This document shows positions 17,713 to 26,605 of a stretch of 64,000 nucleotides of DNA, piece after piece. The DNA is from a bacterium (GTDB lineage Bacteria; Vulcanimicrobiota; Vulcanimicrobiia; Vulcanimicrobiales; Vulcanimicrobiaceae), in NCBI GenBank assembly GCA_021805775.1, contig JAJZED010000011.1, positions 1-64,000 of the forward strand, written 5' to 3'. The notes under the pieces were generated by a model. It was not told where the DNA came from. It did not search any database and was given only the letters and a program-made list of their open reading frames with translations. Numbering within the stretch: position 1 is the first letter of the stretch; each line of letters begins with the position of its first letter. Position numbers and translations under genes: made by a program.

Positions 17713-19003
17713 AGCATCGCTGCGCGCGCGCCGGCGCACGATCGCCGAGGAGATTGCCGAACGCCGCGTCCGCTTCGTACGCTTGCAATTCGTCGATCTC
17801 TTCGGCGTTAGCAAGATGGTCAGCGTTCCGGCGAGCCGTCTTGCCGAGATTCTCGACGGAAAAATATCCTTCGACGGCGGTTCGATCGACGGCTTCGTTC
17901 GCGATGAAGAGCTCGACATGTTGTTGCAACCGGATCTCGAGACGTTTGCGATTTTCCCGTGGACCGACGGGCAGCCCGAAGCGCGGCTCATCTGCACCAT
18001 CGCGATGCCCGACGGCAGCGCGTTCGAAGGCTGCCCGCGTACGACGTTACAACGCAACGTCGAGCGCCTGAACGAACTCGTTCCCGGCGCGCGCATCGCC
18101 GCCGAGGTCGAATTTTATCTCTTTTCGGGACGCGACGAGGGCCGGCTCCGCACCGAGACGAGCGACGTCGGATCGTACTTCGATTTTTCGCCGAGCGACC
18201 GCGGCGAAAGGGCGCGGGATGCAATCGTCGCCGCGCTTGAATCGATGGACGTCGCCGTGACTGCCGCGCACCACGAACACTCTCCTGGGCAACACGAGAT
18301 CGATCTCGCTCCAATCGAACCCCTCGTCGCCGCCGATGCCATTTTAACGCTGAGAACGCTTGCCAAACATCTCGCTCCCGAACACGGCCTCGAAGCGACG
18401 TTCATGCCGAAGCCGCGCGAATCGAGCGCCGGGAGCGGGCTCCACCTCGCCCTCCATCTCGGTGATGGCTCCGATCGCGAGACGCTCCTCTACGCCGTCG
18501 GCGGCCTACTCGCACATGGCCCGGCGCTCACCGCGCTCTGCAACCCGACGGTGAATTCCTATAAGCGCCTCGTCGCTGCTTGGGACGCGCCGATTCATTG
18601 CGTCTGGTCGCGCCGCAGCACCGACGCCATGATCCGCGTCCCCGACGAATCGGCCGGCACGATCGAACTCCGCAGCCCCGACCCTGCCTGCAACCCATAT
18701 CTCGCGCTTGCGGTCGTCGTCGCGGCGATCTGCGACGGCATCGAGCGGCACACGCTGCCCGGCGATCCCGTAACGCAACCCAGTTATGCAACCGGCGAGC
18801 GGGAACGGCGAGAGCGCGGAATTATCGCGTTGCCGAAGTCGCTACGACAAGCGATCGATGCGCTCGATGCCGACGAATGCGTGCGCGGCGCGATCGGCGA
18901 CCACTGTTATCACGCGCTGCGCGATGCGAAGATCGCCGAATACGAGCGTTACCGCCGCGCGGTTCACGAATGGGAGCGCGAGGCCTACCTGCGCCGGTAT
19001 TAG
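17696..19003 (+). CDS. Glutamine synthetase-like enzyme (GlnA/PuuA superfamily)
   Basis: 435 residues. Metal and substrate motifs are present: FDGGSIDGF, AEVEFYLF (E.E), HHEHSPGQHEID, GSGLHLALHL, NPTVNSYKRLV and IELRSPDPACNPYLALA. The position of the conserved glutamate flap in GYEAP is aspartate here (AAWDAP), and the second histidine of the usual GxHxH motif is alanine. No adenylylation tyrosine motif. It may therefore ligate ammonia or an amine to glutamate (gamma-glutamyl-polyamine type) rather than serve as the main glutamine synthetase. Preceded in the same unit by a PucR regulator. Its last codons (CGCCGGTATTAG) lie inside the downstream repeat array. Confidence 0.85.
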   Translation: MPSIPKASLRARRRTIAEEIAERRVRFVRLQFVDLFGVSKMVSVPASRLAEILDGKISFDGGSIDGFVRDEELDMLLQPDLETFAIFPWTDGQPEARLICTIAMPDGSAFEGCPRTTLQRNVERLNELVPGARIAAEVEFYLFSGRDEGRLRTETSDVGSYFDFSPSDRGERARDAIVAALESMDVAVTAAHHEHSPGQHEIDLAPIEPLVAADAILTLRTLAKHLAPEHGLEATFMPKPRESSAGSGLHLALHLGDGSDRETLLYAVGGLLAHGPALTALCNPTVNSYKRLVAAWDAPIHCVWSRRSTDAMIRVPDESAGTIELRSPDPACNPYLALAVVVAAICDGIERHTLPGDPVTQPSYATGERERRERGIIALPKSLRQAIDALDADECVRGAIGDHCYHALRDAKIAEYERYRRAVHEWEREAYLRRY

Positions 19004-19060
19004 CGGAGTGTTGTTGCGACAAGTAGCGGAGTGTTGTTGCGCCGGTACTAGCGGAGTGTT

Positions 19061-19147
19061 GTCACGCCGAGTAGCCGCTGCAAGCGGCGTATCGAGGCGC
19101 GCGTTCGTTCCCTCGATACGGTGGCTGCGCCACCTACTCGGGCTGAC
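19061..19147. repeat. Full cloverleaf element, copy 1a
   Basis: 87 bp. Outer stem 12 of 14 paired with a 2x2 internal loop; left side arm CCGC-tgcaa-GCGG; perfect 10-bp inner stem; right side arm GTGGC-tgc-GCCAC. Confidence 0.85.
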
Positions 19148-19202
19148 AATCATTGCAACGCCGAGTAACGGAGTGTTGTTGCGCCGGTACTAGCGGAGTG
19201 TT

Positions 19203-19288
19203 GTCACGCCGAGTAGCCGCTGCAAGCGGCGTATCGAGGCGGCGTTCGTTCCCTCGATACGGTGGCTGCGCCACCTACTCGGGATGAC
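19203..19288. repeat. Full cloverleaf element, copy 1b
   Basis: 86 bp, as copy 1a but with one base less in the apical loop and a right end reading gggatgac instead of gggctgac. Two right halves follow directly. Confidence 0.85.
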
Positions 19289-19413
19289 AGCCAACGGCGG
19301 CTGCGCCACCTACTCGGGATGACAGCCAACGGTGGCTGCGCCACCTACTCGGGATGACAATCATTGCAACGCCGAGTAACGGAGTGTTGTTGCGCCGGTA
19401 TTAGCGGAGTGTT

Positions 19414-19500
19414 GTCACGCCGAGTAGCCGCTGCAAGCGGCGTATCGAGGCGCGCGTTCGCTCCCTCGATACGGTGGCTGCGCCACCTACTCGGGCTGAC
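19414..19500. repeat. Full cloverleaf element, copy 1c
   Basis: 87 bp, identical to copy 1a except for a T to C change in the apical loop. Followed by two right halves, the last of which runs into the kinase gene's 3' end. Confidence 0.85.
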
Positions 19501-19556
19501 AGCCAACGGTCGCTGCGCCACCTACTCGGGCTGACAACCAACGGTGGCTGCGCCAC

Positions 19557-20993
19557 CTACTCGGGCTGACTCCCATTGCTCGAAGGCTGTTGTGCCTCGG
19601 TGATCTCCCGTAACGCTGCGACGAGTTCGTCGCCGAGAAAGTGCGGCGGGATCTCGACGATCGGAGGCGCCTGGATGCTCTGCGGGATCAGCGTCCGCAG
19701 ACGGTCGCCGTCGGCGATTCGCGCGTCCACGAAAATCGCGAATGGCGCCGCCTTCGGGTCGAGCGTCGCGAGTTCGTCTACGGCGGTAAGTTCGCGCACC
19801 CGGATTCCGCGCGTTCGCAACTCGTATGCGGCTCCCTCGCGCACGTTACGATCGCTCGCGAGAACGACGACGCCGCGTACGCTCAACCCGGCTCCGCTTC
19901 GCGGCAGCACGATGCTGAACGTACTCCCGACATCGGGCGTACTGCTCACGGAGATGCGCCCTCCGTGTCGCTCGACGAACGTACGCACCAAAAAGAGCCC
20001 AAGCCCCGTGCCCGCAATTTTCGCGCGTCGTGCGTTGCTTCCGCGTGCGAAGCGATCGAACACCTTCGCCAACTCAGCCCTCGGGATACCGATGCCTCGA
20101 TCGCTCACGTCCAGCGTTAACGAACTTGCATTACCGTGTAACGTCACCACGATCGGCGAATCATTCGGCGAGTACTTTACGGCGTTACCGAGCAAATTGT
20201 CGATCGATTGGCGCAGGCGGCGTTTATCACCGAGAATCGTCGTATCGTCGGCATCGCAGACAAAGCGGATCGACCTTTGCGTGAGCCGGCTCTCTGCCTC
20301 TTCGACGATGAGGGCAGCAAAATCGAACTGTTCGATATCCAACTCCAACTCACCCAACTCGATGCGCGAGAGCGCGACGACATCGTCGCTGAGCGTGGAG
20401 AGGCGCTGGCCGTTCCGGACGATCGTCTCCGCGGCCTTTATCGATTCTTCCCGCTCCAGGCTGCCTTCGGCGAGCATCTCCCCGAAGCCGACGATTGCCG
20501 TCAACGGCCCGCGAATATCGTGGGCGAGCGTTGCGATCAATTCGTTTTTCTGAGCGTTGAGGCGAATGACGTTCGCCCGCTGATGTTCGAGTTCGGCGAG
20601 GCCGTTCTCCAAGCGCCGCTGCATACGGTTGCGTTCGACGGCATACCGCAGCGCGCGTTTCAACGTCACGCCGTCGACGTGACCTTTTAGCAAATAATCT
20701 TGGGCGCCGGCAGCGACGGCGGCGAGTGCGAGCTCTTCGTCCGACCGCGCGCTGAGAATGACGATCGGCAACGTCGGCGCGACCGAGCGCGCGCGTTGAT
20801 AGAGATCGAGCCCTTCGCCGTCGGGGAGCGTCATATCGAGCAAGACGATATCGAAGCTATTCCCTTCGACTACCACCGCAAAATCGGCGAAGCGACGGAC
20901 CACCCGAACGTCGTGCGGGTCGCGGTCGTCGCGAAGAAAGCGTTGTACCAACGCGGCGTCGGTCTGACTATCTTCGACGAGGAGAATATTCAC
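19557..20993 (-). CDS. Response-regulator/histidine kinase hybrid (REC-HisKA-HATPase)
   Basis: 478 residues, no membrane segment. Residues 1-120 are a receiver domain (acidic pocket E7/D8, phospho-acceptor D53 in LLDMTLPDG, lysine in YLLKG). HisKA follows (LAHDIRGPLTAIVGFGEML), then HATPase_c with NLLGNAVKYSPND, DRGIGIP and GTGLGLFLV, and a C-terminal degenerate receiver-like part (about 375-470). Input is thus phosphorylation of an N-terminal receiver rather than a direct sensor. The ATG overlaps the upstream decarboxylase stop by four bases. The last residues SQPE and the stop are encoded by the adjacent repeat. Confidence 0.9.
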   Translation of the reverse strand: MNILLVEDSQTDAALVQRFLRDDRDPHDVRVVRRFADFAVVVEGNSFDIVLLDMTLPDGEGLDLYQRARSVAPTLPIVILSARSDEELALAAVAAGAQDYLLKGHVDGVTLKRALRYAVERNRMQRRLENGLAELEHQRANVIRLNAQKNELIATLAHDIRGPLTAIVGFGEMLAEGSLEREESIKAAETIVRNGQRLSTLSDDVVALSRIELGELELDIEQFDFAALIVEEAESRLTQRSIRFVCDADDTTILGDKRRLRQSIDNLLGNAVKYSPNDSPIVVTLHGNASSLTLDVSDRGIGIPRAELAKVFDRFARGSNARRAKIAGTGLGLFLVRTFVERHGGRISVSSTPDVGSTFSIVLPRSGAGLSVRGVVVLASDRNVREGAAYELRTRGIRVRELTAVDELATLDPKAAPFAIFVDARIADGDRLRTLIPQSIQAPPIVEIPPHFLGDELVAALREITEAQQPSSNGSQPE

Positions 20994-22420
20994 CGCTTAA
21001 TTGCCTCCAACGAATCTGCGCACCGTCGCAAAACATTCCATGCTGCATCGATATCTTCGAGCGTGCTCCGTTGGTTCCCGACCGCGAGGCGAAGCACGTA
21101 GGCACCGTTGAGAACGGTGTGCGAAAGAAACACTTCGCCGGTTGCATTCACCGCCTCAAGCAACGCCGCATTATGCGCGTTGAGTTGCTCGCTCTCCATT
21201 CCGGCCGGAGCGTGCCGAAAACAGATTACCGAAAGCGGGTGCGGCGCCATTACCTCCCAGCCCGGCTCCGCCGCAACCCACGTTGCAAACGCCGCAGCCA
21301 TCGAGATGTGCCCGCGTAACGTTTCGCGCATACGCCGCGCTCCGAGAGCGCGAAAAACAAACCATAGTTTTAACGCTCGGAATCGCCGCCCTAATTGGAT
21401 TCCGTAATCCATATAGTTGGTGACGCCGTCGTCGCCTGCTTTTAGATATTCCGGGACGAGCGAGAAGGTACGTCGCAGTTGGTCGAAATCGCGCACGAAA
21501 AGCACCGAACAATCCATCGGCACGAAGAGCCATTTATGCGGATTGAGGACGATCGAATCGGCTTGCTCGCAACCATCCATCAACCACTCGTATTCGGGCA
21601 GCATTCCGGCGGCACCGGCGTAGGCGGCATCGATGTGGAGCCAAATTTTATGGGTCTGTGCGATCGCGGCGATGCCGGGAACCGGATCGACCGAGGTGGT
21701 CGATGTCGTTCCGACCGTCGCCACGATCGCCATCGGTTTCATACCGCTGCGCAGATCGTGCCGAATCGCGCTCTCCAGCGCCTCCGGGCGCATGCGAAAA
21801 CGCTCGTCGCAAGGCACCTCGACGACGTTGGCGTGCCCGACCCCAAGGGCGATCGCCGCTTTGGCGACGTGCGAATGCGTGTGCTCGGTCGCGTAGATGC
21901 GCAGCGTCGGCAGATCGCGGCCCGTCGCACCCCGTCGGCGAATATCGAGGCCGAGCGCCTCGCGCGCCGCGGCGAGCGCCGTAAAACCGGCGACCGATGC
22001 GGTGTCGTAGATCGCGCCGGTAAAGATCTCGGGGAGCCCGAGCAATCGACGCAGCCAAATCATCATCGCCGTTTCGAGTTCGGTCGCGGCGGGCGAGGTA
22101 CGCCAGAGCATCGCCTTCACGTCGAGCGTTGCGGCGAGCGCCTCGGCCATTACCGCAACCGGGTCTGCGCTCGTCGCGAAGTACGCAAAGAAGCGCGGAT
22201 GGTTCCAGTGCGTCGTCGCCGGAACGACGATCCGTTCGAAATCCTCGATGATCTCTTCGAAGCTTTCGGGCTCTTCGGGGGCTCGGTCGGGCAGGTGCGC
22301 GAGCATCTCGCCCGGCCGTACCTCCGGAAAGACGCGAAACTCTTCGGGATGATGAAAGTAGCGAGCGACCCAACGGCCGACCCGCGCAAAGTCTTCTTCG
22401 ATGCGCCGCTGCCCATCCAC
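20990..22420 (-). CDS. PLP-dependent aromatic-L-amino-acid-decarboxylase-type enzyme
   Basis: 476 residues from GTG 22420. Group II decarboxylase family (DDC/TDC). LHIDAAYAG supplies the Asp that pairs with the PLP ring, and LNPHKWLF the Schiff-base lysine. [13 protein letters not shown] and [18 protein letters not shown] are further family blocks; the catalytic-loop tyrosine is likely that in VPEYLKAG. The substrate could be an aromatic amino acid, but related bacterial enzymes also act on other amino acids. Translationally coupled to the downstream kinase hybrid. Confidence 0.88.
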   Translation of the reverse strand: MDGQRRIEEDFARVGRWVARYFHHPEEFRVFPEVRPGEMLAHLPDRAPEEPESFEEIIEDFERIVVPATTHWNHPRFFAYFATSADPVAVMAEALAATLDVKAMLWRTSPAATELETAMMIWLRRLLGLPEIFTGAIYDTASVAGFTALAAAREALGLDIRRRGATGRDLPTLRIYATEHTHSHVAKAAIALGVGHANVVEVPCDERFRMRPEALESAIRHDLRSGMKPMAIVATVGTTSTTSVDPVPGIAAIAQTHKIWLHIDAAYAGAAGMLPEYEWLMDGCEQADSIVLNPHKWLFVPMDCSVLFVRDFDQLRRTFSLVPEYLKAGDDGVTNYMDYGIQLGRRFRALKLWFVFRALGARRMRETLRGHISMAAAFATWVAAEPGWEVMAPHPLSVICFRHAPAGMESEQLNAHNAALLEAVNATGEVFLSHTVLNGAYVLRLAVGNQRSTLEDIDAAWNVLRRCADSLEAIKR

Positions 22421-22473
22421 AATTGCGGGAGTTGGCGCTTGACCCGCCCAATGCCCGCTATGGAGGAGAGGAA

Positions 22474-23502
22474 ATGAAATACCGCACGTACCCGCAAACC
22501 GATCTGCGCGTCAGCGAGGTCGGCTTCGGGCTCTGGACGACCGGAACCACCTGGTGGGGCATCAAGAGCGACGAGGAGGCCGACGCGCTTTTACGCGAGG
22601 CTTTCGACCTTGGTATCACCCTGTACGACGCCGCAGACGTCTATGGGAACGGGCGCAGCGAGGAGCAACTCGCCCGCGCATTCGCGGGGCGACGCGAGAA
22701 GATCGTTATCGCTACAAAATTCGGCTACGAGTTCGAGAACGCCGATCCGGCGAACCGCGGCGAACGCGAGTTACCGCAAAACACCTCGCCCGCGTTCGTG
22801 CGCCGCGCGCTGGAACAATCGCTGCGCCGCCTCAAGACCGATTACATCGATATCTACCAGTTGCATAACGCGCGTTTGGAGCACGTACGCGATGGTTCGC
22901 TCTATGAATTGATGGAGCAGCTCCGCACCGAAGGCAAGATCCGTCACTACGGCATCGCGCTCGGCCCGGCGATCGGCTGGCTCTACGAAGGCATCGAGGC
23001 CGCCCATCGCGGCGTCGCGAGCCTACAAATTATCTGGAATATTCTCGAGAGTTTTCCCGGCGATCGGCAGATCGCGGCAGCGAACGAAGTCGATAGCCCG
23101 ACGGGATATATGATTCGCGTGCCGCATTCCAGCGGTCTACTGGAAGGGCATTACACCGAGGAGACCGTCTTCCCCGAAGGCGATCACCGCCGACATCGCC
23201 CCCGTTCGTGGCTGCTCAACGGGATCAAGAAAATCGATACGCTGCGCTTCCTCGAACGCTCCGATCGGACGCTCGCACAAGCCTCGATCGCTTGGCTGCT
23301 CGCCGAACCGCGCGTTATGACCGTGTTGCCGAATATCTACAACCACGAACAGCTCCGCGAATTCGCCGCGGCCTCCGATGCCCCGCCGCTCACGGCCGAG
23401 GAGTTGGCACGCGTCGGTGCGTTGATTGTCGCCAACTTCGGCGTCGAAGAGCCGCCGATGAATTACAAGGGCACGATGACGCTGGAAGCGGCAAACGCAT
23501 AG
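22474..23502 (+). CDS. Aldo/keto reductase
   Basis: 342 residues from ATG 22474 with GGAGGAG upstream. TIM-barrel NADPH-dependent oxidoreductase: [14 protein letters not shown] holds the catalytic Asp and Tyr, VIATKFGY the lysine, and DIYQLHN the position of the catalytic histidine. C-terminal NAD(P)-binding helix region [20 protein letters not shown]. Resembles the YhdN/YajO-type group. Its stop overlaps the GTG of the RidA gene by one base, suggesting a two-gene unit for removing reactive carbonyl or imine metabolites (inference). Confidence 0.9.
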   Translation: MKYRTYPQTDLRVSEVGFGLWTTGTTWWGIKSDEEADALLREAFDLGITLYDAADVYGNGRSEEQLARAFAGRREKIVIATKFGYEFENADPANRGERELPQNTSPAFVRRALEQSLRRLKTDYIDIYQLHNARLEHVRDGSLYELMEQLRTEGKIRHYGIALGPAIGWLYEGIEAAHRGVASLQIIWNILESFPGDRQIAAANEVDSPTGYMIRVPHSSGLLEGHYTEETVFPEGDHRRHRPRSWLLNGIKKIDTLRFLERSDRTLAQASIAWLLAEPRVMTVLPNIYNHEQLREFAAASDAPPLTAEELARVGALIVANFGVEEPPMNYKGTMTLEAANA

Positions 23503-23885
23503 TGAGCGAGATCGTTCACAGCAACCACGCTCCGGCGCCGATCGGCCCGTACAGCCAAGCGATTCTCGCCGGAGACGAGCTCTTCTGCAGCGGGCAGATC
23601 CCGCTCGATCCGGCAAGCGGCGAGATCGTCGGCAGCGACGCAAAGACGCAAGCGCGGCAAGTGCTGGCGAATCTTCAGGCGGTGCTGGCGGCGGCGAGCT
23701 TCTCTGCCGAGGATGTCGTCAAGACCACGATCTACCTCATCGATATCGATGATTTCGCAGCCGTCAATTCCGAATACGAACGAATTTTCGGCGCTTCGAA
23801 GCCGGCTCGTTCGACCGTAGCGGTCGCAGCGCTACCTCGCGGCGCGCGCGTCGAAATCGACGCGATCGCAAAGCGGCGTCGATAA
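23502..23885 (+). CDS. ridA: RidA family reactive-intermediate deaminase
   Basis: 127 residues, GTG start overlapping the previous stop. Typical trimeric YjgF/RidA features: NHAPAPIGPYSQAILAGDEL, SGQIPLDP, then VVKTTIYLIDIDDFAAVN and the arginine in KPARSTVAVAALPRGARVEI. Members hydrolyse enamine/imine intermediates made by PLP enzymes; a PLP decarboxylase lies just upstream on the other strand. Ends 18 bases from the convergent TPR gene. Confidence 0.93.
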   Translation: MSEIVHSNHAPAPIGPYSQAILAGDELFCSGQIPLDPASGEIVGSDAKTQARQVLANLQAVLAAASFSAEDVVKTTIYLIDIDDFAAVNSEYERIFGASKPARSTVAVAALPRGARVEIDAIAKRRR

Positions 23886-23902
23886 CAGCACGCCCGAGCT
23901 AT

Positions 23903-25123
23903 TCAGCGCTCGTGACGCGGCAGCGGGCTTGCCGGGGTGAGCGCCGCGATCAAACGCTTTGCAACATCGCGCACGTGTGGGTCGAGCGCATGCGTTGCAA
24001 ATGCATACTGCGCGAGCGCGAGCGTCGTCTTCCCTTGGTCGGCGTAGGTCTGCCCTAGGACAACATGCATCGCGCCGTCATAGGGAACCGCGGCGATCCC
24101 TTTGAGCAGCACGCTCTCGGCGAGCGCGTAGAGATGATGGCGCTCGTAATCGATTCCGAGATTGAGATAGGCATCGCGCCAAAACGGGCCGACCGCAAGC
24201 GCCTGTACGTACCGATGGATAGCACCGCGCCAATCTCCGCGTTCGTCACGTATATATCCCAGGTTGACGATCGCCTCGGGCATTTCGGGACGCTTCGCGT
24301 GCGCCGCTTTCAGCAGCGACTCAGCTACGGCGACGCGACCTCCGTCGAGATCGGCGACCGCTAAATTGTTCGTGCACTTATAGTCGCCGGGAAGTTCGCC
24401 CAAGCAACGCCGAAAATCGGCGGTCGCATTTTTGAGAAGTCCCCGGTCGAGCATCGTTAAGCCCAAACCGTTGAACGCTGCGGCATCCCCGGGCGCGAGC
24501 GCGAGCGCGCGGCGGAAGGCCTTCGCCGCCCTTCTCGGCCGTCTGATCGACTCGTAGACCTGGCCGAGATCCTCCTGCAGACCGGGGTCGTTCGGATGTG
24601 CGAACGCCTGAGCGCGCGTATCGACGACGAAACTCGCGAGGTCCCCTTTGCGACGGTGGAGCGCGACCAGATCGATCACCGAATCGGCGGCAGGCAGGCT
24701 CTTTTCGAAATAGACGATTGCCCGGTTGATGTGATTTTCGGATGCATAGACGCTGCCCAACCGATTGTAGGTTTCGCGGTCGCCGCCGAAATCGGAGACG
24801 ATGGCAAGGTAGGTCTGCTGCGCCATTCCGAGCTCACCGGCACGGTAGTAGAGATCGCCGAGAAAGCGGCGGACGCCGATCTCGCGCGGATGCTCGGCGC
24901 AGTAGAGCTTCAGGCGCGCGATCGCCTCTTTGAGTCGACCGGCGGCAACGAGGGCACGAGCGGCGCGAACCGCGCCCTTCGGGTCGGCGGGAAAACCATG
25001 CGAGATCTGGTCGCTCGACGGATTCACGATGAACCCCGCAAAGGCCGGCAGCGGCGATGCGGCGATGACAAGGAGCCCCGCGAGTGCGAGGCCCAGCGCG
25101 AGCGCGGGCGATCTCATCGCCAA
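23903..25123 (-). CDS. Exported TPR-repeat protein
   Basis: 406 residues. Signal peptide (MAMRSPALALGLALAGLLVI start, AFA cleavage near 30), then about nine TPR-like units from residue 48 to 400 (for example GDLYYRAGELGMAQQTYLAI, NLGYIRDERGDWRGAIHRYV, VLGQTYADQGKTTLALAQYA). A protein-interaction scaffold in the periplasm or outside; partner unknown. It follows nuoN after 48 bases on the same strand but is probably unrelated to complex I. Confidence 0.85.
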   Translation of the reverse strand: MAMRSPALALGLALAGLLVIAASPLPAFAGFIVNPSSDQISHGFPADPKGAVRAARALVAAGRLKEAIARLKLYCAEHPREIGVRRFLGDLYYRAGELGMAQQTYLAIVSDFGGDRETYNRLGSVYASENHINRAIVYFEKSLPAADSVIDLVALHRRKGDLASFVVDTRAQAFAHPNDPGLQEDLGQVYESIRRPRRAAKAFRRALALAPGDAAAFNGLGLTMLDRGLLKNATADFRRCLGELPGDYKCTNNLAVADLDGGRVAVAESLLKAAHAKRPEMPEAIVNLGYIRDERGDWRGAIHRYVQALAVGPFWRDAYLNLGIDYERHHLYALAESVLLKGIAAVPYDGAMHVVLGQTYADQGKTTLALAQYAFATHALDPHVRDVAKRLIAALTPASPLPRHER

Positions 25124-25171
25124 GTCAGTGTAGCAAAAGTCGGAGCCGAGTGCGAGGGCTCCCTAACGAAA

Positions 25172-26605
25172 TTATTTGACGAGCGGAAGTAAGCCTGAGG
25201 GCAGGAGCGGGTAGAAGGTCAGAGCGACCGTAGCGACGAGGCAGAGCGCAAGGCTCACCCACGGCAACGGAGCTCCTCGAGGGATATCGGCGGCGTGGAC
25301 CCGGTGATCCGGGCGATACATCGCGAGAATGATCTTCGCGTAGGCGTAGAGCGATATCGCGGTGCCGACGAGCAGGAGCGCTGCCAGCCAAAGATATCCA
25401 GTTCCGGCAGCGACGGCGAGAATGAGGATCTTTCCTAAAAAGCCGGCGGTCGGCGGTAAGCCGGCGAGTGCCAGGAGGAAGAACGTCATCGCTGCGGCGA
25501 GCAGCGGGCGGCGCGCTCCGAGCCCACGATAGCTCTGGATCTGCGTCCCTTCTTCGTCATCGCCCGAACTCAAGACGGCGGCAACGGCAAACGCTCCAAG
25601 ATTCATCACTGCATAGACGACGAGATAGAAAAAGGCATAGCGCAAACCTAAACGCGTCGTCCCGGCAAGTGCCGCGAGAATGTAGCCGACCTGTGCGATG
25701 CCGGAGTAGCCGAGCAGCCGTTTGAGATCGTGCTGGGCGAGCATGCCGACGTTCCCGACGATCATCGAGATGCCGGCGATCGCCCACACGGGAAGCAAGA
25801 GCATCTGGGATGCACCGGCCGGGAGCGCCGCGTAGGCAAAGCGCGCAAAGATCGCAATCGTCGCCGCCTTGGTCACCACGGTCATGAAGGCCGCGATCGG
25901 AAGCGGTGCGCCCTGATAGACATCGGGTGCCCACGCATGGAAGGGAACGAGACTGAGCTTAAACGCTATGCCGACGAGAAAGAAACCGCTCCCCATCCAA
26001 AAGAGCGGGTTCGTCACCATCGCCGGGCTCGCGAGCGCTGCAAGCGAGACGCTTCCGCTCGCACCGAAGAGCAAAGCCATGCCGAAGAGCAGCACTGCCG
26101 ATGCTGTCGAGGAGAGCAGCAGATATTTGAGCGCCGCTTCGCGGGCACTCTTACGATTCGCAAGACCGCAGAGGCAGTAGAGCGCGAGCGAGAGCAATTC
26201 GATGCCTAAGAAAATCGTCATCGTCGTCGCCGCAGCTGCAAGCAACAACGCACCGCAGGCGCTCCACAACAGTAACGCGATCGTTCCCGCGCTCTCGCGG
26301 TCGCTTCCACCACGTCCCATAAGCGCGAGCGCGCCGAGGGTTCCAAGTAAGACGACCTCGCCGAAGAGCACGCTGAAGTTCCCAACGATGTAGCCGCCGT
26401 TGAACGCCGCAACATTGGTTCCGTATTGCTGCGCGATCAGCGCTGCGGTGAGGATCGTTCCGAGAAAGGCAACGCTCAGCGATAGGCCGCGCGGCGCAAA
26501 TGGGCGCCAGACGAGATCGAAGAGCAACACGAGTAATCCGGTTGCAGCGAGCACTTCAAGCGGCGCGACGGCCGCCCAATCGACGTGCGTAAAGGGTAGC
26601 GTCAT
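25172..26605 (-). CDS. nuoN: NADH-quinone oxidoreductase subunit N
   Basis: 477 residues, about 14 membrane helices, antiporter-like (Proton_antipo_M) proton-pumping subunit of complex I. LVPFHAWAPDVYQGAPLPIA carries the conserved TM8 region, and AQHDLKRLLGYSGIAQVGYI the TM9-10 region. Start overlaps the nuoM stop (26602-26605). Last gene of the operon, as in most nuo operons. Confidence 0.96.
   Translation of the reverse strand: MTLPFTHVDWAAVAPLEVLAATGLLVLLFDLVWRPFAPRGLSLSVAFLGTILTAALIAQQYGTNVAAFNGGYIVGNFSVLFGEVVLLGTLGALALMGRGGSDRESAGTIALLLWSACGALLLAAAATTMTIFLGIELLSLALYCLCGLANRKSAREAALKYLLLSSTASAVLLFGMALLFGASGSVSLAALASPAMVTNPLFWMGSGFFLVGIAFKLSLVPFHAWAPDVYQGAPLPIAAFMTVVTKAATIAIFARFAYAALPAGASQMLLLPVWAIAGISMIVGNVGMLAQHDLKRLLGYSGIAQVGYILAALAGTTRLGLRYAFFYLVVYAVMNLGAFAVAAVLSSGDDEEGTQIQSYRGLGARRPLLAAAMTFFLLALAGLPPTAGFLGKILILAVAAGTGYLWLAALLLVGTAISLYAYAKIILAMYRPDHRVHAADIPRGAPLPWVSLALCLVATVALTFYPLLPSGLLPLVK

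Larger units (their letters stand above)
18989..19570. repeat. Array of cloverleaf-type palindromic elements, locus 1
   Basis: The whole junction between two convergent genes consists of one repeat family. Three full elements (19061-19147, 19203-19288, 19414-19500), at least four right-half copies (about 19291-19323, 19324-19359, 19501-19534, 19535-19570), and a spacer unit ttgcgccggtactagcggag that recurs near 18989, 19039, 19179 and 19389. Outer stem gtcacgccgagtag with ctactcgggctgac, inner stem cgtatcgagg with cctcgatacg. The spacer unit supplies the stop of the gene ending at 19003 and a half element supplies the stop of the gene ending at 19557. Confidence 0.9.

Noticed and set aside
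19061-19147. Element as a tRNA because of its cloverleaf shape
   Set aside because: No T-loop, anticodon stem geometry or acceptor sequence. The arms and stems are the wrong lengths.
18989-19570. The repeat array as a CRISPR
   Set aside because: Units are 86-93 bp palindromes in tandem and half copies, with no unique spacers of constant length and no cas genes.
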